From assembly GCA_021464245.1 (NCBI GenBank), contig JADCRB010000005.1, positions 682,001 through 746,000 of the forward strand: DNA of 64,000 bases. Direction: 5' to 3'. The translations under genes were made by a program, and so were the position numbers. Position 1 is the first letter of the stretch. Every line of letters begins with the position of its first letter. Source of the DNA: Carallia brachiata. Lineage: Eukaryota; Streptophyta; Magnoliopsida; Malpighiales; Rhizophoraceae. Positions 37,215 through 49,422 of the stretch are shown piece by piece. The notes below the pieces were generated by a model that worked only from the letters and a program-made list of their open reading frames with translations, did no database searches and was not told the origin of the DNA.

Positions 37215-37409
37215 GTTATTTAAAATTCTTAATTTGATATTCAATAATTTTTAATTTTAATAAAATTTATTTTATTCAAATAAATATTATCGTATATTTG
37301 ATATTGATTCCGATTTCTGAATAAACCAAACATGTTATGAAATAAATCATTCTGTTTCCAATTTCGTTCGATTACGATTCTGATTTTGGACCGTAAACCA
37401 AACAGCCCC
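36555..37409. mobile_element. Harbinger/Tourist-like MITE
   Basis: 855 bp. Inverted ends are GGGGGTGTTTGTTTCACC and, from the right, GGGGCTGTTTGGTTTACGG. TAA flanks at 36552-36554 and 37410-37412. The interior contains (ATT)n arrays near 37149-37214 and AT-rich sequence; the open frame at 36679-36891 is not a gene. Confidence 0.8.
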
Positions 37410-39023
37410 TAAAAAGTAAGCTCTTTCCTTAATTCTGAACAAGCATGTGTTCACATCTCCCCACATATTAGAATTGTTAGTCATAACCACTATTGCTTTT
37501 AGTGGATCTTGAAAATATTATTTTACCTATGCTTTAATTTTTTTTTTTTTTTTTTATTTTGGACAGCCTGAGCTTGAATTCTTTAGTAACATTGGACTCG
37601 TAACTTTAAAGACTAAATCATGCCGAGTTATATATTTTTGAATGTGAAAGCCTCATGCATCGAGTTGTCTTTTATATGCTTTTCAACAATATCCTACTTT
37701 AGGATGATTCTATCATTAGAACTATAATGAGATCATAGATTTACAATAGGATATCCAAAAGGTTACCATTCCAAATATCTTAGCCTTGATAGGAATAGGA
37801 CTATCACAGTCTCCTATTAGATACTAGCTAAAATTATTACCATCTTTACTTTCCTTAAGCACCTGCAAGTTGGAAGATAATATCAAGTTGGTTATTGATA
37901 TGGGATTTAGCCCCACACAAACTAAGTTCGTCCTAGTGCGCTTGGGGCATCTTGTTACTTCATATTAGAAGTGCAAGACAGAGGTTTACAAAAGGCAGGG
38001 CTAGATTGAAAATGAAATCTCATTATTGGCATTCAAAAAGCAACCTCACTGTATGAATGTATTAGTGAAGAAAATGATTGGTATAATGGAGTTTTTCATT
38101 AATAAGACGCATATGAAGACTTTGATTATTATCAGAAAAATAATCTTGCTACTTTTTAATTTAGATGAGAGGATAATTATTAACTGCTTGAAGTCTTTCA
38201 AAGGTAGGTATGTCTTCAATGGCAAGCTTTTATTCAAATTAAAGAATTATTGTGGCTCTTTAACTGTTGAAATGAAATTTTCCTATTTGATTTTGTTCGT
38301 GAACAAAAAGTAAATATTTCACTGTTGTTATCATTGTTGCTGTAAAGATTGTAAGAATATTTTCTTATTTTAGATTGTCATTAATTAGATTTTTGTATTT
38401 TAATTGAAATCAGAGTAACTGTACCTTAATTGGGACTTAGATATTATAAAGTGATCCATAGGGTTATATTTACCTCTTATGTGTTTTGTATAAAATAAGA
38501 CTGTGTTTACTTTAGTCTTGAGCCTAAGAGAGCTAATTAGTGTAGAGCATGTTGTTGAGTTCATGATGGGTGGACTCAACTAGGGTATTAGTATAAGTAA
38601 ACAAATGTAGGTCCACTCTATACACTGGAGATTATATCATTTTCCCCCATCAGAGCTAATTGTGATATGCCAATAGTGTATGAGAGGTAGATATAAATTT
38701 TTGTGTGCTTGTTACATTCATCATCAATCTCTAAGATATGAGGACAATGGTATGCCTAATCTTGTACTCATAATTGGTTTGTAATTCTGGTTGTGGTTCT
38801 AATTTCGGTACGAGTTTCTTGGGTTGGAAAATTCTTACATGTAATATTAGAGTAAGTCATATCAATCTTGAGCTCTTATTGAAAATAAAATAATAATAAG
38901 TTTAAAATTGTTCTGATAGGTATGTACCTTTTGAAATAGTTCGAGATAAATAAAAAAAAAAATAACCCTATACATTTGGATTTTTTGTAAATCAGTTATA
39001 TATGTTAGAGTCGTTTTGTCTAA
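37410..39023. other. AT-rich intergenic sequence, no gene recognised
   Basis: A 95-codon open frame at 38026-38313 matches no family I know and has no start context or neighbours that support it. A Copia-like feel near 37900-38300 could not be confirmed. Nothing else is supported. Confidence 0.35.
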
Positions 39024-39315
39024 AGGACCGTTTGGTTCATTGTTTGGAATGACTAATTTTAAAACATGTTTGACTTATTCCAGAATCAAAACCAGATCCC
39101 TTTTATTACAGTTTGTTAAATTTTTTAAAATAAAAAAATTAAATGGAAATTAAAAATTGTGAAATACAAAAAAATTATAATATTAAAATTTCTATCAAAA
39201 TAAAATTTAAATATATTACTATGAAAATTTTATCTATTAGTAGTAATAGTAATAATAATAATATGAATTTTATGTTAATATTTACTTGTAATAATAATAA
39301 TGATAATAATAATGA

Positions 39316-39348
<33 letters not shown>

Positions 39349-39860
39349 TGACAACTGATAATTGTTTTTGTAAATATTTTTATTTTAGGTTTAATATATT
39401 CATTTTATGGTTTGGTTATGATTATGGTTAACAAGAAGTTGTTGTTGTTGTTGTTGTTATTGTTACTTTTATTAGCATGTATTTTATATTAATATTTTCT
39501 AGAAAATATAATTTTTTAGGTTATTATTATATTATTATTATAAGTAATATAATTTTTATCCTAATTTTAAGTCCTTAATGCCATTATAATACACAATTTA
39601 ATTATATATTACTACAATCATTATTATATAATTGTCATATATTTTATTTATATTTATAAGATTTATTTTTATTTATCATAATATTTTTTCATATTTATAA
39701 TTATTTACATGTGTGTATATATATATATATATATAATAAAAAAATAAAATGAGGAGAATTGAAATGAGATTACCTAACCTAGGAGAGGAATGAGTGATTC
39801 CTATGTATGGGAATCCTATTCCCAAAACTAAAAGAATAGAAATAAGAGCTGGTTTTTCTA
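39024..39860. mobile_element. Harbinger-like MITE relative, one end lost
   Basis: The left end AGGACCGTTTGGTTC follows a TAA, as in the neighbouring MITE at 36555-37409. The interior again has (ATT)n and (TTG)n arrays (39318-39350 and 39435-39460). The right part shares TATGTATGGGAATC with the left part of that neighbour. A matching right terminus was not found, so it is probably truncated or rearranged. Confidence 0.45.
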
Positions 39861-40539
39861 CTTCAATTATCGGACCACCCTTTCTTGACCCATAACAGTT
39901 TTTATGAGTTCTGGAATTGGTTCGACTCAAAGAGCTGGTACCCACTCAGCCGCATCATTGGCAGCACCCTCTAAGACTAATGGTTGCTACCACCCTTTAC
40001 AAGTTCTTATTCGATGTTGGGGCTTTTGGCAGCAATACAACACGTGTTAACTTAAAAAATGTAAAACACAATTTAAATACACATCAAATTTCTTTAAAGC
40101 AAATGTTATTTACACTCCACTAAAGCTTTATACACGCAAAAAAAAAGCATTGGTGGATCCTATTTTGCTTTGCTTTTTGCATGTAAGGAGTTCTTTTGGA
40201 GTGTAAATTTCAACTCCTTTTCTTTAATTATAATTTTTAATACGTATTTTTATTTTTATATTATTTTTTATTTGGCTAAAATATAAAGATAACAATCAAA
40301 TGTGGATCCATTAATGATCGGATTCAATTGAAATAGAATCATGAACGTTCAACACTTAAATGAAATAAGCCTAATATATAAGGCTGATTTACAAAAACAA
40401 CATCCACGCTTAAATAAGTCTTTTCTCAAAAAGAAATTTAAATCCCAAGAAAAAATTGTCTTGAAAAAAATCTCCATCGAAAGCATCTTAGTTCTAAACC
40501 TATGCTAACCTAGTTCCGTAAGAAAATAGGTCACATAAT
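39861..40539. other. Intergenic sequence, no gene recognised
   Basis: AT-rich, no conserved frame. The small frame at 39917-40123 shows no known domain. Confidence 0.35.
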
Positions 40540-41130
40540 TTTCCAATGAGAATTACTTCGAAAAGAAGCTCAAAAGATAAGCTTATTAATCGATTGTTCA
40601 TGCCCTTGCACAAACTATTGGCTATACTAATTAATTTCAAGAGCTCGGAAGACAAGCTCATTTGGCATCATAATTTTTGGGGGATTTACTCTGTGCGAAG
40701 TGCTGATTTTATAGCCTGTCATTCTGATTCGATATCTTCTTAGCTAGCAACAACATCTGGTTGTTCAACTAAAAGTGGTTGGTGGAATCGCCTCTAGAAT
40801 ATGAGAAATCCTAGGAAGATCAAACATTTCATCTAGCGAGTTATTGTAAAATTATCTCCCAAACAATGATAATCTCGCTCGAAAGGAGTTGTCAATCGAT
40901 GCTTTGTGTCCAAGATGTGGGTTAGCACAAGAAACAATCTCATATAGCTTGATTCATCATCCTTAGGTGACTCAGGTTTAATTTTTCAATTCTTTTGATT
41001 TAAGAATTCAGGATACTCGTCACTTGGATTTCCTGAATGGATGATGTCTTGAAATAGAAAGATGGAACCTGAAATTTTGGAATTCATTTTAATGCACGCT
41101 TGGGCCATTTAGAATGAGAGAAAACTCCTC

Positions 41131-41668
41131 TGTTGATGTAATGATTTAAAATGTGTATAAATGCTTGATAGGAAAAAAGATTATTTTTTCAGTAAAAATG
41201 AATTTTATATAAAGCAAGAAGAATGGAACAAAATTTTTTTTCTCTTGCCTCATACAATGGTCACTGCACACCTTTTATAGGCTTACAAATAAATATAAAC
41301 TAATTCAATGAATTTCGTTGTACATGCTGACTTGCAGATATGAGCACAAACTAAGAATAAAGACTTTGCATGCTATATTTTTAATATTCAACAAACTAAT
41401 GTGATTGACTATACTATCATGCTCATAAGACAAACAACACCCACCACTCATTTTTTGCATACATACATGCAAATTGGACATATTACTCACTACAAGATGA
41501 AACAACCTCCAATTTCAACTATTTGGCACACTTGTTCTGCTAGCTTTTATGACTTTGCAACAATGGCCTTTGTTTGCTGCTGCATCACCGATATCTATCT
41601 TTACAATTTTCTTCCTTTCACAATTTGTCTTGTTTTGCTGCTGTATCACCAACGTCTAAGACTCCTCA
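41131..41668 (-). repeat. 3' LTR of the Copia element
   Basis: 538 bp, beginning TGTTGATGTAATG and ending GACTCCTCA on the plus strand. It is homologous throughout to 45705-46261 but has several indels and substitutions. Confidence 0.9.
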
Positions 41669-44600
41669 TTGATGCATTAGCTCATTATGCCAAACTTAGT
41701 TCTGTAATGGTTAAATTTGGCAACCAGTAACATTTTAGTCAAAATTTCAGTTGTTTGTTCTTCTAACCGACAATGTAACAGCTGGATTTCCTTGAAATTT
41801 TAACTTCTTTGAGGAAATGAAATTTAACTTTCAAATGTTTCGTCCTTCCATGGTCAACTGGATTTTTAGCTATTGTTATAACTGATTTATTGTCACAATA
41901 AATCACTGTAGGTCCTATGATAGATTGTTGCAAGTCTATCATGATTTTTCTAAGCTAAATAGCTTGATTTGCTGCTGCACAAGCTAAAATATATTCAACT
42001 TCTGTGATGGACTGTGCAACTGTCTCCTACTTCTTCGAGTTTCACATAATTGCTCTTGAACGAATGAGAAAGCAGTATCCAGACGTACTTTTGGAATCAT
42101 CAATGTTGTCTGGCTAATCTGAGTCTAAATAACCATGCAATTCTACATCACTGCCTGCTTCATATTTGATTCCATAAATTTGAGTGCCCTTAATGTATCT
42201 CAACACCCGTTTAGCTACTCCCATGTGTATATTGGTTAGTGACTATATGAATCTTGACAGCATACTTGCTATGAACATCAAGTTAGGTCTTGTTGTAGTA
42301 AGATATAGTACACTGCCAACGAGACTCCTATAGTTTTTTGGATCAGTCATATGCTCTCCATCAAACTTTGCATTTCTGCATTTGAAATTTCTTCAACATG
42401 TCAGCTGCATACTTTTGTTGAGAGATAAAAATACCAGTCTAATCTTGTTAAATTTTCATATCTAGGAAGTAATGCATGAGTCTCAAGTCTGTCATTTCGA
42501 ACTCTTTCTGCATTTCTTCTTTGAACCTTTGGATTTAGTATGTGTTGTTTCCTGTGATAAGCAAATCATCTACATAAAATGAAACAATTAGCATGTCAAA
42601 TGAATTTGCCTCTTTCACATACAGAGTCGGTTCGTTGGGGCTCCTCCTGAAACCTGATTCATTGAAATATGAATCAATTCTACTATACCAAACTCTCAGT
42701 GCTTATTTGAGACCATAAAGCGCCTACTTCAATTTGTAGATGTGGTCTTCTTTTCCTTTGACCGCAAATCCTTCTAGTTGCTCCATGAACACTTCTTCTT
42801 CTAAAATTCCATTGAGGAATCTTGACTTTACATCTAGTTGATGTACGGTCCACGCTTATTATGCTGCAAAAGTAAGTAAAAATCTAATTGTATCATGTCT
42901 GGCTACCAAAGCAAACGTCTCCGTGTAGTCAACTCCTACTTCCTATGCATATCTTTGGTCACCAATCTTGCTTTGTGCTTGTTAATTGTGCCATCAGGGT
43001 TCATTTGGTCTTGTAGATCCATTTGACCCCAATAACCTTTTTGTCATCAAATTTGGGTTTGAGTACCCAAGTCTAATTTTTCTCTATCATTTGGAGCTCC
43101 CCCTGCATTGCAGCTTGCCATTCATCATAATAGCTAGCCTCTTGATAGTTGTGAAGCTCAAATGCTGTGAAGTTGCATTGTTCATAAATTTTTGAAAGTC
43201 TCTTAGTTTTTCAAACAAGTGATTCTGGTGATGACTCTCTAGAAAGAACTTGAGGTGAACTCCTTGAGCATAAATTGGTGAACACGGAGTTGAGGGTGAG
43301 TCCATCAGCTCAAAGCCATTCTATTAATCTACAATACTATGTGTCTGTAGTTGGCTTTGAACTTGTTGTAGAGGAACGAAATTGGTCACTATGTTCTGGT
43401 AACATTGAATTTTTCCTAGTTCTAGACAGTATCTTCATCTACTTTGACATATCTACTGATAATGATCTTTTATGATTCCAGATCAAACACTCTATATCCC
43501 TTGGATTGAATGTCATAACCTAAAAAAATATCTTTAATTGTTTTGTCCTTGAGCTTGCTCCTTTTGACATCTGGAATGTGAACATAACACACTAAGCCAA
43601 AGACTCTCATGTGTTGGATAGAGAGCTTGTGATCACTCCAAGCTTTAATTGGAGTTCTCTTTCTACAGCCCTGGTAAGTAGTCTGTTGAGTAGGTCCATG
43701 GTAGTGCTTGTTGCTCCGCCCAAAACTTTTTGGTAGATTTTTTTCAGCTAGCATACACCTCGCCATCTCCATGACAGTTCTGTTCTTTCTTTCACTGACA
43801 CCATTTTGTTGTGGAGTATACAATTATCAATTGGTGCTCTACACCTTCATCTACAAGGAATTGATCAAACTGAGTTGAAGTACATTAAGTCCTCTATCAG
43901 ATCTGAGAACTTTGATCTTCCTGCCACTTTGATTTTGTAAGAGCTTCGAAGTCTTTAAAAATAGAAAACAAGTCAGATTTGTACATGAGAAAATATACCC
44001 AAGTCATTCTGGTATAATCATCAATGAAAAGTACAAAATAAAAATTCTGATTCAAGGAAGGTATGCTCATTGGAGCATAAATGTCCGTGAAAACTATCTC
44101 CAACTTCTCTTTTGCTCTTCTGGATTGCATCGATGTATAGAAGGGCTCTCTATATTATTTTGCCATTTGGCACAATTGACAAACACCAGAAATGGCCTGT
44201 AGTGGTGGTAGGTCTTTTACCAGACTTTGAGATTGCAAGTACTTCAAAGATTCAACATTGTAGCTCAAATCATATGTCTAATCAGTTTGCATATTGTAGC
44301 TTGTATCAATGGAATTTCTACACTTCAATTGAAAGCTTTTGTTGATCATTGGTACAACAACTATCTCAACATCGTTTGGATTATTAATCACACATGCATT
44401 TTTCACAAAATGCACAGAATATCCACACTGCATCATTTGAGCTACACCAAGCAAGTTTTCCTTCACACTAGGCACCAAAAATACGTCAAAAATGAATTTG
44501 TACCTTGTGTTGCTTGAATAGCCACGGTGCCTTTGCCTGCTATGTCTACACGAGCTCTATTTTCCATCCTTACAGCTCTGTAAAGCCTTCGTCTATGTTT

Positions 44601-45704
44601 GTAAGTATGCATGCATTTCCAGACATATGATTTGAGCATCCACTGTCAATGAGCCAAGTTTATTGTCACGATCATCAATATGACTAGCTAAAAACAGATG
44701 ATCTTCCTGTGTAGTTTTAGCAACGTTTGCTTGCTGATTTTGCTGGTGAGGTCTTGTTTAGTACTGCAGCTAGTGTGTCATGGAGGTTGCGATTGTCTTG
44801 ACTAGAATTGTCTCCCTTGTTGTTGTTGTTTGGCTTTACTTCTACAATCTTTCTCTAAATGACTGATCTTCTTACAATAATTGCATTGAGACTTGTTTTT
44901 TTTACCTACAGTCTTTCCATATGGTTGATTTTGTTGTAGATCCCACAATAAGGAAATTTTACGTTTCTACTTGATTGAGCAGCGTTGGATGGCTTGCTGT
45001 CACTTGGTGGCTTTTTGTATCCTGAGGCTTTTTGCTATTTAAACTTGGCTTAAAATGCTCCTTCAATTGCTTCATCATTTTTCCAAAGTATCCTATCCTT
45101 GTGAGCTTCTAAGAACTGATCAAATCTGTAAAAGAGAGAGTTATGACAGATCTTTTGACTGTTCTATTGTTGCTACTATAGAGTCAAACTTTTTTGGTAA
45201 ACTCCTTAGCATTTTTGGACCATCTTCTTTTCTTCCACCTCTTCTCCGTTTAACTCCAGTTGATTTACAACACCTTCTACTCTACTAGAATGCTCATGAA
45301 TTGTCTCTGACTCTTTCATCCTCAGATTTTCAAATGCTGCTCTTAAGGATTGCAAACAAACTTCTCTGGCTCTATCAACACCTCTGTACCGGCTTTGAAG
45401 CTTGACCCAAGCTTGCTTGGCTGTCTTGGCTTTAACAATTTTAGGGAAAAATTTCTATTACTGAGGTATGAATTAGACTAGAGTTCGGATATTTTTAGTT
45501 ACCTTTTCGTTGTTGGCAATTTTCTCCTCCTCACTAAGTTCAATCCCAGCTTCTGGTGGCTTGTATCCTAACTAATGACGTCCCATAGCTCATGGCCTCG
45601 CAAAAATGCTTCCATTTTTACTGCCTGGCTACAAATGTTGGTGTTTAGTTGATTCTGGGTACTGCAAACAAGTCCCTTAAGACTTGATTAAGCTCTGATA
45701 CTAC

Positions 45705-46261
45705 TGTTGATGTAATGATTTAAAAGGTGTATAAATACGTATTAGGAGAAAAGATTATTTTTGTAGTAAAATAAATGTTATAGAGCAAGAAGAATGGAAC
45801 AAAATAATTGGTGCACGAGAGATTTTTAGAAACACATAACTTTTGAACCTTTTTTTTCTCTCTGTCTCATACAATGGTCTCTGTATGCCTTTTATAGGCT
45901 TACAAATAAATGTAAACTAATTCAATAAATTTCGGCTGAACATGCTAACTTGCAAATATGAACACAAAGTAAGAACAAAAGCTTTGCATGCTACATTTTT
46001 AATATTCAACAAACTAACGTGATTGACTATATTATCATTCACATAAGACAAACACACCCACTGCTCATTTCATGCATACATACTCACTACAAGACAAAAT
46101 AAACCTCAATTTCAATTATTTGACACACTTGTTCAGTTAACTTCTATGATTTTGCAATAATTGGTCTTAGTTTGCTACTGCAATACGTCTATCTTTACTT
46201 TTTTATTCCTTTCACAATTTGTCTCAATTTACTACTGCATCACTGATGTCCAAGATCCTCA
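45705..46261 (-). repeat. 5' LTR of the Copia element
   Basis: 557 bp with the same ends as the left LTR (TGTTGATGTAATG ... GATCCTCA). It contains a segment around 45810-45850 missing from the other LTR. The divergence suggests an old insertion. Confidence 0.9.
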
Positions 46262-46881
46262 CAATGTAGTGGAAAATAGTACAACCACCACAACTTGTTG
46301 ACATAGCAATGCAACTGTGCTGCGATTGCAAAAATAACCAGCAATGACCCATTTGTTATTCTGGGAAATTGCGCGCACAACGTATGTCAAGATCAATTTT
46401 GATGCTGCAACGAACAATGACTGTGTGGTGGTATAGGCATAATTTTTCGGGACAACAATGGAGATCCTCTATATGTTTATCTCAACCAACCTCTCTGGAA
46501 ATCTCTCCCCCACCATTTTGGAATTAATGGGATTAAAAATGGCTCTTAAAGAGTCAAAAGACCAGGGTATCATTAGTGTTTGTGTAGGTCGGACTGTTTA
46601 GAAGCGGTGAAAGGATGCCTTGATCACAACCCATTTCTTCCACTGCTGGCATATTTTTAAGATATCAGATTACTAACTGCAATATTTGGAGGTTTCAGCA
46701 TTAGCCACATTCCCAGAATGTTAATAGGGTGGCACACACTTTGGGCAGACAAGCTTTGTTCATTTCAAGGGAATTAGTTTCGTTCCAAAGTACTCCTAAT
46801 GTTTTTTCACTAGTTGACATGGATGCACTACAGACTTCTTCTGACTAAATAAAGTCCATACTTTCCCTTAAAAAAAAAAAA

Positions 46882-47897
46882 AGAAACATTCCTTGCAGTT
46901 TCTTGATAGACACCATAATTGTCTCACAACTCCCGCAGTCATTTTGTAGCATAGCAATTATAATGCCAATAATTTTACATGAAATGAAACAGTTAATTAT
47001 TTATCTACCGTTTGTATCTAGAAATTTTCTAACCCCAAATTAAAATATAACAATTCTATCATAGAAAAACAAAAATTTGCAGCAAAATGTTAAAAATAAT
47101 ATCCTAACAATTTGTCTGTCAGATTTATCGGTTTACCTTCCAAATTTTATTTGCATTTGATAAGAAATGAGAGCTTCACTCTAAACTTTCCACAACAGTT
47201 CTTGTCTGATTTATTGCTTTTTTTTTTTAAACAAAAAATTTAAGTAACCTTCAAAAGGTATCAATAATCAATTTCAGTCTGAAGAAAGGCAAGCTCTTCA
47301 TGAGAAGACGAAAAATGTTCCCAAGAAATTATGTGCTATCCCAGAATTCAAACGTTGCTCTATAAGTTAATATAGAACACAACTTTGTTAACTAAGCCCA
47401 CACTTGGGGCTGGGATTTTTTTTTTTTTTTTGGCTATTCAAACGTTATAGAGAAAAAAAAATCAATCGAAGGAATATATATGAGAGAAATAAGAATCAAC
47501 AAAATTGTGAAATGAAAGCAACTTCTAGCTCATGGACATGTACGAAGTGCTGGGTCTGGATATCCAAATGCCAATTGCTTCACTTTTTTAAACAAAGAAA
47601 CCCTGATAGATATATTCCTGCTAAAGAATGCGAATCCCTAAACGTTAACATATCAGCATTTGCCTTTTTTGGGTTCTTATTCTAACACAGCTCAATCATT
47701 TGAAGCGACTATACGCTAATGTGCAAATCAAAACAGAGAGTCCTAAATGCCCAAAGCTCCTCTGATTAGTTGAGCTACATGTTAACCAATCAGATATGAC
47801 TCATTTAATATTAGAGTTGTTTTCAGTTTTAAAAACCTCAAACTCAAATTTCAGTTAGAATTAATTAACTTCAAAAAACTAAAGTGAAGTTATATGT
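46882..47897. other. Intergenic sequence, no gene recognised
   Basis: AT-rich, with T-runs at 47219-47228 and 47417-47431. The open frame at 47404-47685 starts in the T-run and shows no domain. Confidence 0.35.
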
Positions 47898-49422
47898 TAT
47901 TCACGAAGATTAAAGATTTGAATCATCAAAATTGGACTACATTTTCTTATAATATTCCGCATTAGATTGCCCGTAATAAAACCCAACAAATGAACTTGGT
48001 ACAGTACCAAATATATATATATATATATATATCATCTAAACTAAGGGATAAATATTTTTAAAGTCCTAAACCTTTAGATTTTTTTACGTTTGAGTCCTAA
48101 ACCTTTTTAACATTTCATTTGAGTTCTAAATCTTTTTATTTTTTACTATATCAGTCCTTTAAATTACGAAAGTAGTCAATCTATTAATAAGTGAGTTTAA
48201 TTTAATAAAAAATCATTTAAAAAAGCTTAAATAACATGAGTTAAATATTTTTTTCATCAACAAAATATACATATTAAATATTTTTTTAATCAACAAATAT
48301 ACGAATTAAATAGGTAACATGTATATTTTTTTATAAAAAAGACATTCAATTCATATATTTAATCTTTTTTAAATAATTTTTTGTAAAGTTAAAATTATTT
48401 TTTAATAGATTGATCACTTTTATTAAACAGAGGGACTAATTTGGTAGAAAATCAAAAAGTTTAGGACTCAAATGAAATGTCAAAAAGGTTTAGGACTCAA
48501 ATGTAAAAAAACCTAAAGGTTTAGGACTAAAAAAATCCTTATCCCTCTAAACTAATATGCCGCAAGTATATGTACCCCTACCGAGGAATTCTAATTCTTT
48601 TTTTTTTAGATTTTTTCCGACATCCAAAAAAAAGTCTGATTAGACATTCGATTAATTCAGTTTGAGCATTATCGATTTTATATTGGTGGAGAAGAATTCT
48701 AATTCTTTTTTCCATTTCTTTGAGTTCGAATCAATTTTTTCCTTTTATGATTTTATGTGCATGAGGAACAAACCAGATTTTTATTCATCAAGATTAAAGA
48801 TTTGAATCATCAAAATTGGACTCCAGTAAGACATTTTCTTATAATATTCCGCATTAGATTGCCCGTAATAAAACCCAACAAATGAACTTGGTACAGTACC
48901 AAAAATATATATATATATCATCTAAACTAATATGCCGCAAGTACATGTACCCCTACCGAGGAATTCTAATTCTTTTTTTTTTTGAATTTTTTCTGGTATC
49001 CAAAAAGTTTCATTAAATTTCTCATTAATTCAATTTGAGTATTGTCGGTTCCATATTGGTAGCCAAGAATTCTAATTCTTTTTTCATTTCTTTGAGTTCG
49101 AATCAATTTTTTCCTTTTATGATTTTATGTGCATGAGGAACAAACCAGATTTTTATTCATAAAGATTAAAGATTTGAATCATCAAAATTGGACTCCAGTA
49201 AGACATTTTCTTATAATATTCCGCATTAGATTGCCCGTAATAAAACCCAACAAATGAACTTGGTACAGTACCAAAAATATATATATATATCATCTAAACT
49301 AATATGCCGCAAGTACATGTACCCCTACCAAGGAATTCTAATTCTTTTTCCATTTCTTTGAGTTCGAACCAATTTTTTCCTTTTATGATTTTATGTGCAT
49401 GAGGAACAAACCAGATTTTTAG
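47898..49422 (+). repeat. Three tandem copies of a 372-bp unit
   Basis: Unit 1 starts at 47898, unit 2 at 48781 and unit 3 at 49153; each begins TTATTCA then a variant of AGATTAAAGATTTGAATC. Unit 1 without its MITE and MITE duplication, and unit 2, are both 372 bp. Each holds a short (AT)n array followed by CATCTAAACTAATATGCC. Unit 3 is about 100 bp shorter because of a deletion between two internal copies of GAATTCTAATTCTTTTT. No coding potential is seen. Confidence 0.9.
48044..48546. mobile_element. Mutator-like MITE, copy 2, in tandem unit 1
   Basis: 503 bp, homologous end to end with the MITE at 4550-5040 and with the same long inverted repeats. It is flanked by CTAAACTA at 48036-48043 and 48547-48554 (nine bases if the adjoining T is counted). 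Units 2 and 3 of the tandem array keep the uninterrupted CATCTAAACTAATATG site. Confidence 0.9.

Larger units (their letters stand above)
41131..46261 (-). mobile_element. Ty1/Copia LTR retrotransposon, near full length, degenerate
   Basis: Two LTRs bound a polyprotein read on the minus strand in Copia order. Gag lies at 45690-44690 with a CCHC knuckle near 44880-44835 (CNYCKKISHLEKDC). The protease has its DSG near 44660. Integrase runs 44130-43470 (MYTPQQNGVSERKNRTVMEM near 43820). Reverse transcriptase runs about 43060-42100 with FYVDDLLITG near 42575-42545. RNase H lies at about 42060-41740. The primer-binding site beside the right LTR (on the minus strand GTAGTATCAGAGC) is a one- or two-base variant of the Met-tRNA site. 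Numerous stops and frameshifts break it. No matching 5-bp duplication was found at the two outer borders. Confidence 0.9.
40540..46881 (+). mobile_element. Second LINE (3' part: zf-RVT and RNase H), split by a Copia element
   Basis: Two pieces belong together once 41131-46261 is removed. The left piece, 40540-41130, encodes a plant LINE zf-RVT region (DKLIWHHNFWGIYSVRSADF, then a WWNRL...PRKIKHFI-like motif, then CPRCG, then an NER motif). The right piece, 46262-46881, encodes the RNase H-like domain (KINFDAA near 46390, later a NRVAHTLGRQALFISREL-like string near 46730). It ends in a 13-base A-tail at 46869-46881. It is 5'-truncated and carries stops. Orientation is opposite to the LINE at 23392. 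Confidence 0.75.

Noticed and set aside
41401..41730. 109-codon plus-strand frame
   Set aside because: Lies in the Copia LTR and its edge, on the opposite strand to the element's genes.
47898..49422. CRISPR-like or satellite array
   Set aside because: Only three long units without spacers, in a eukaryotic genome; a local tandem duplication.
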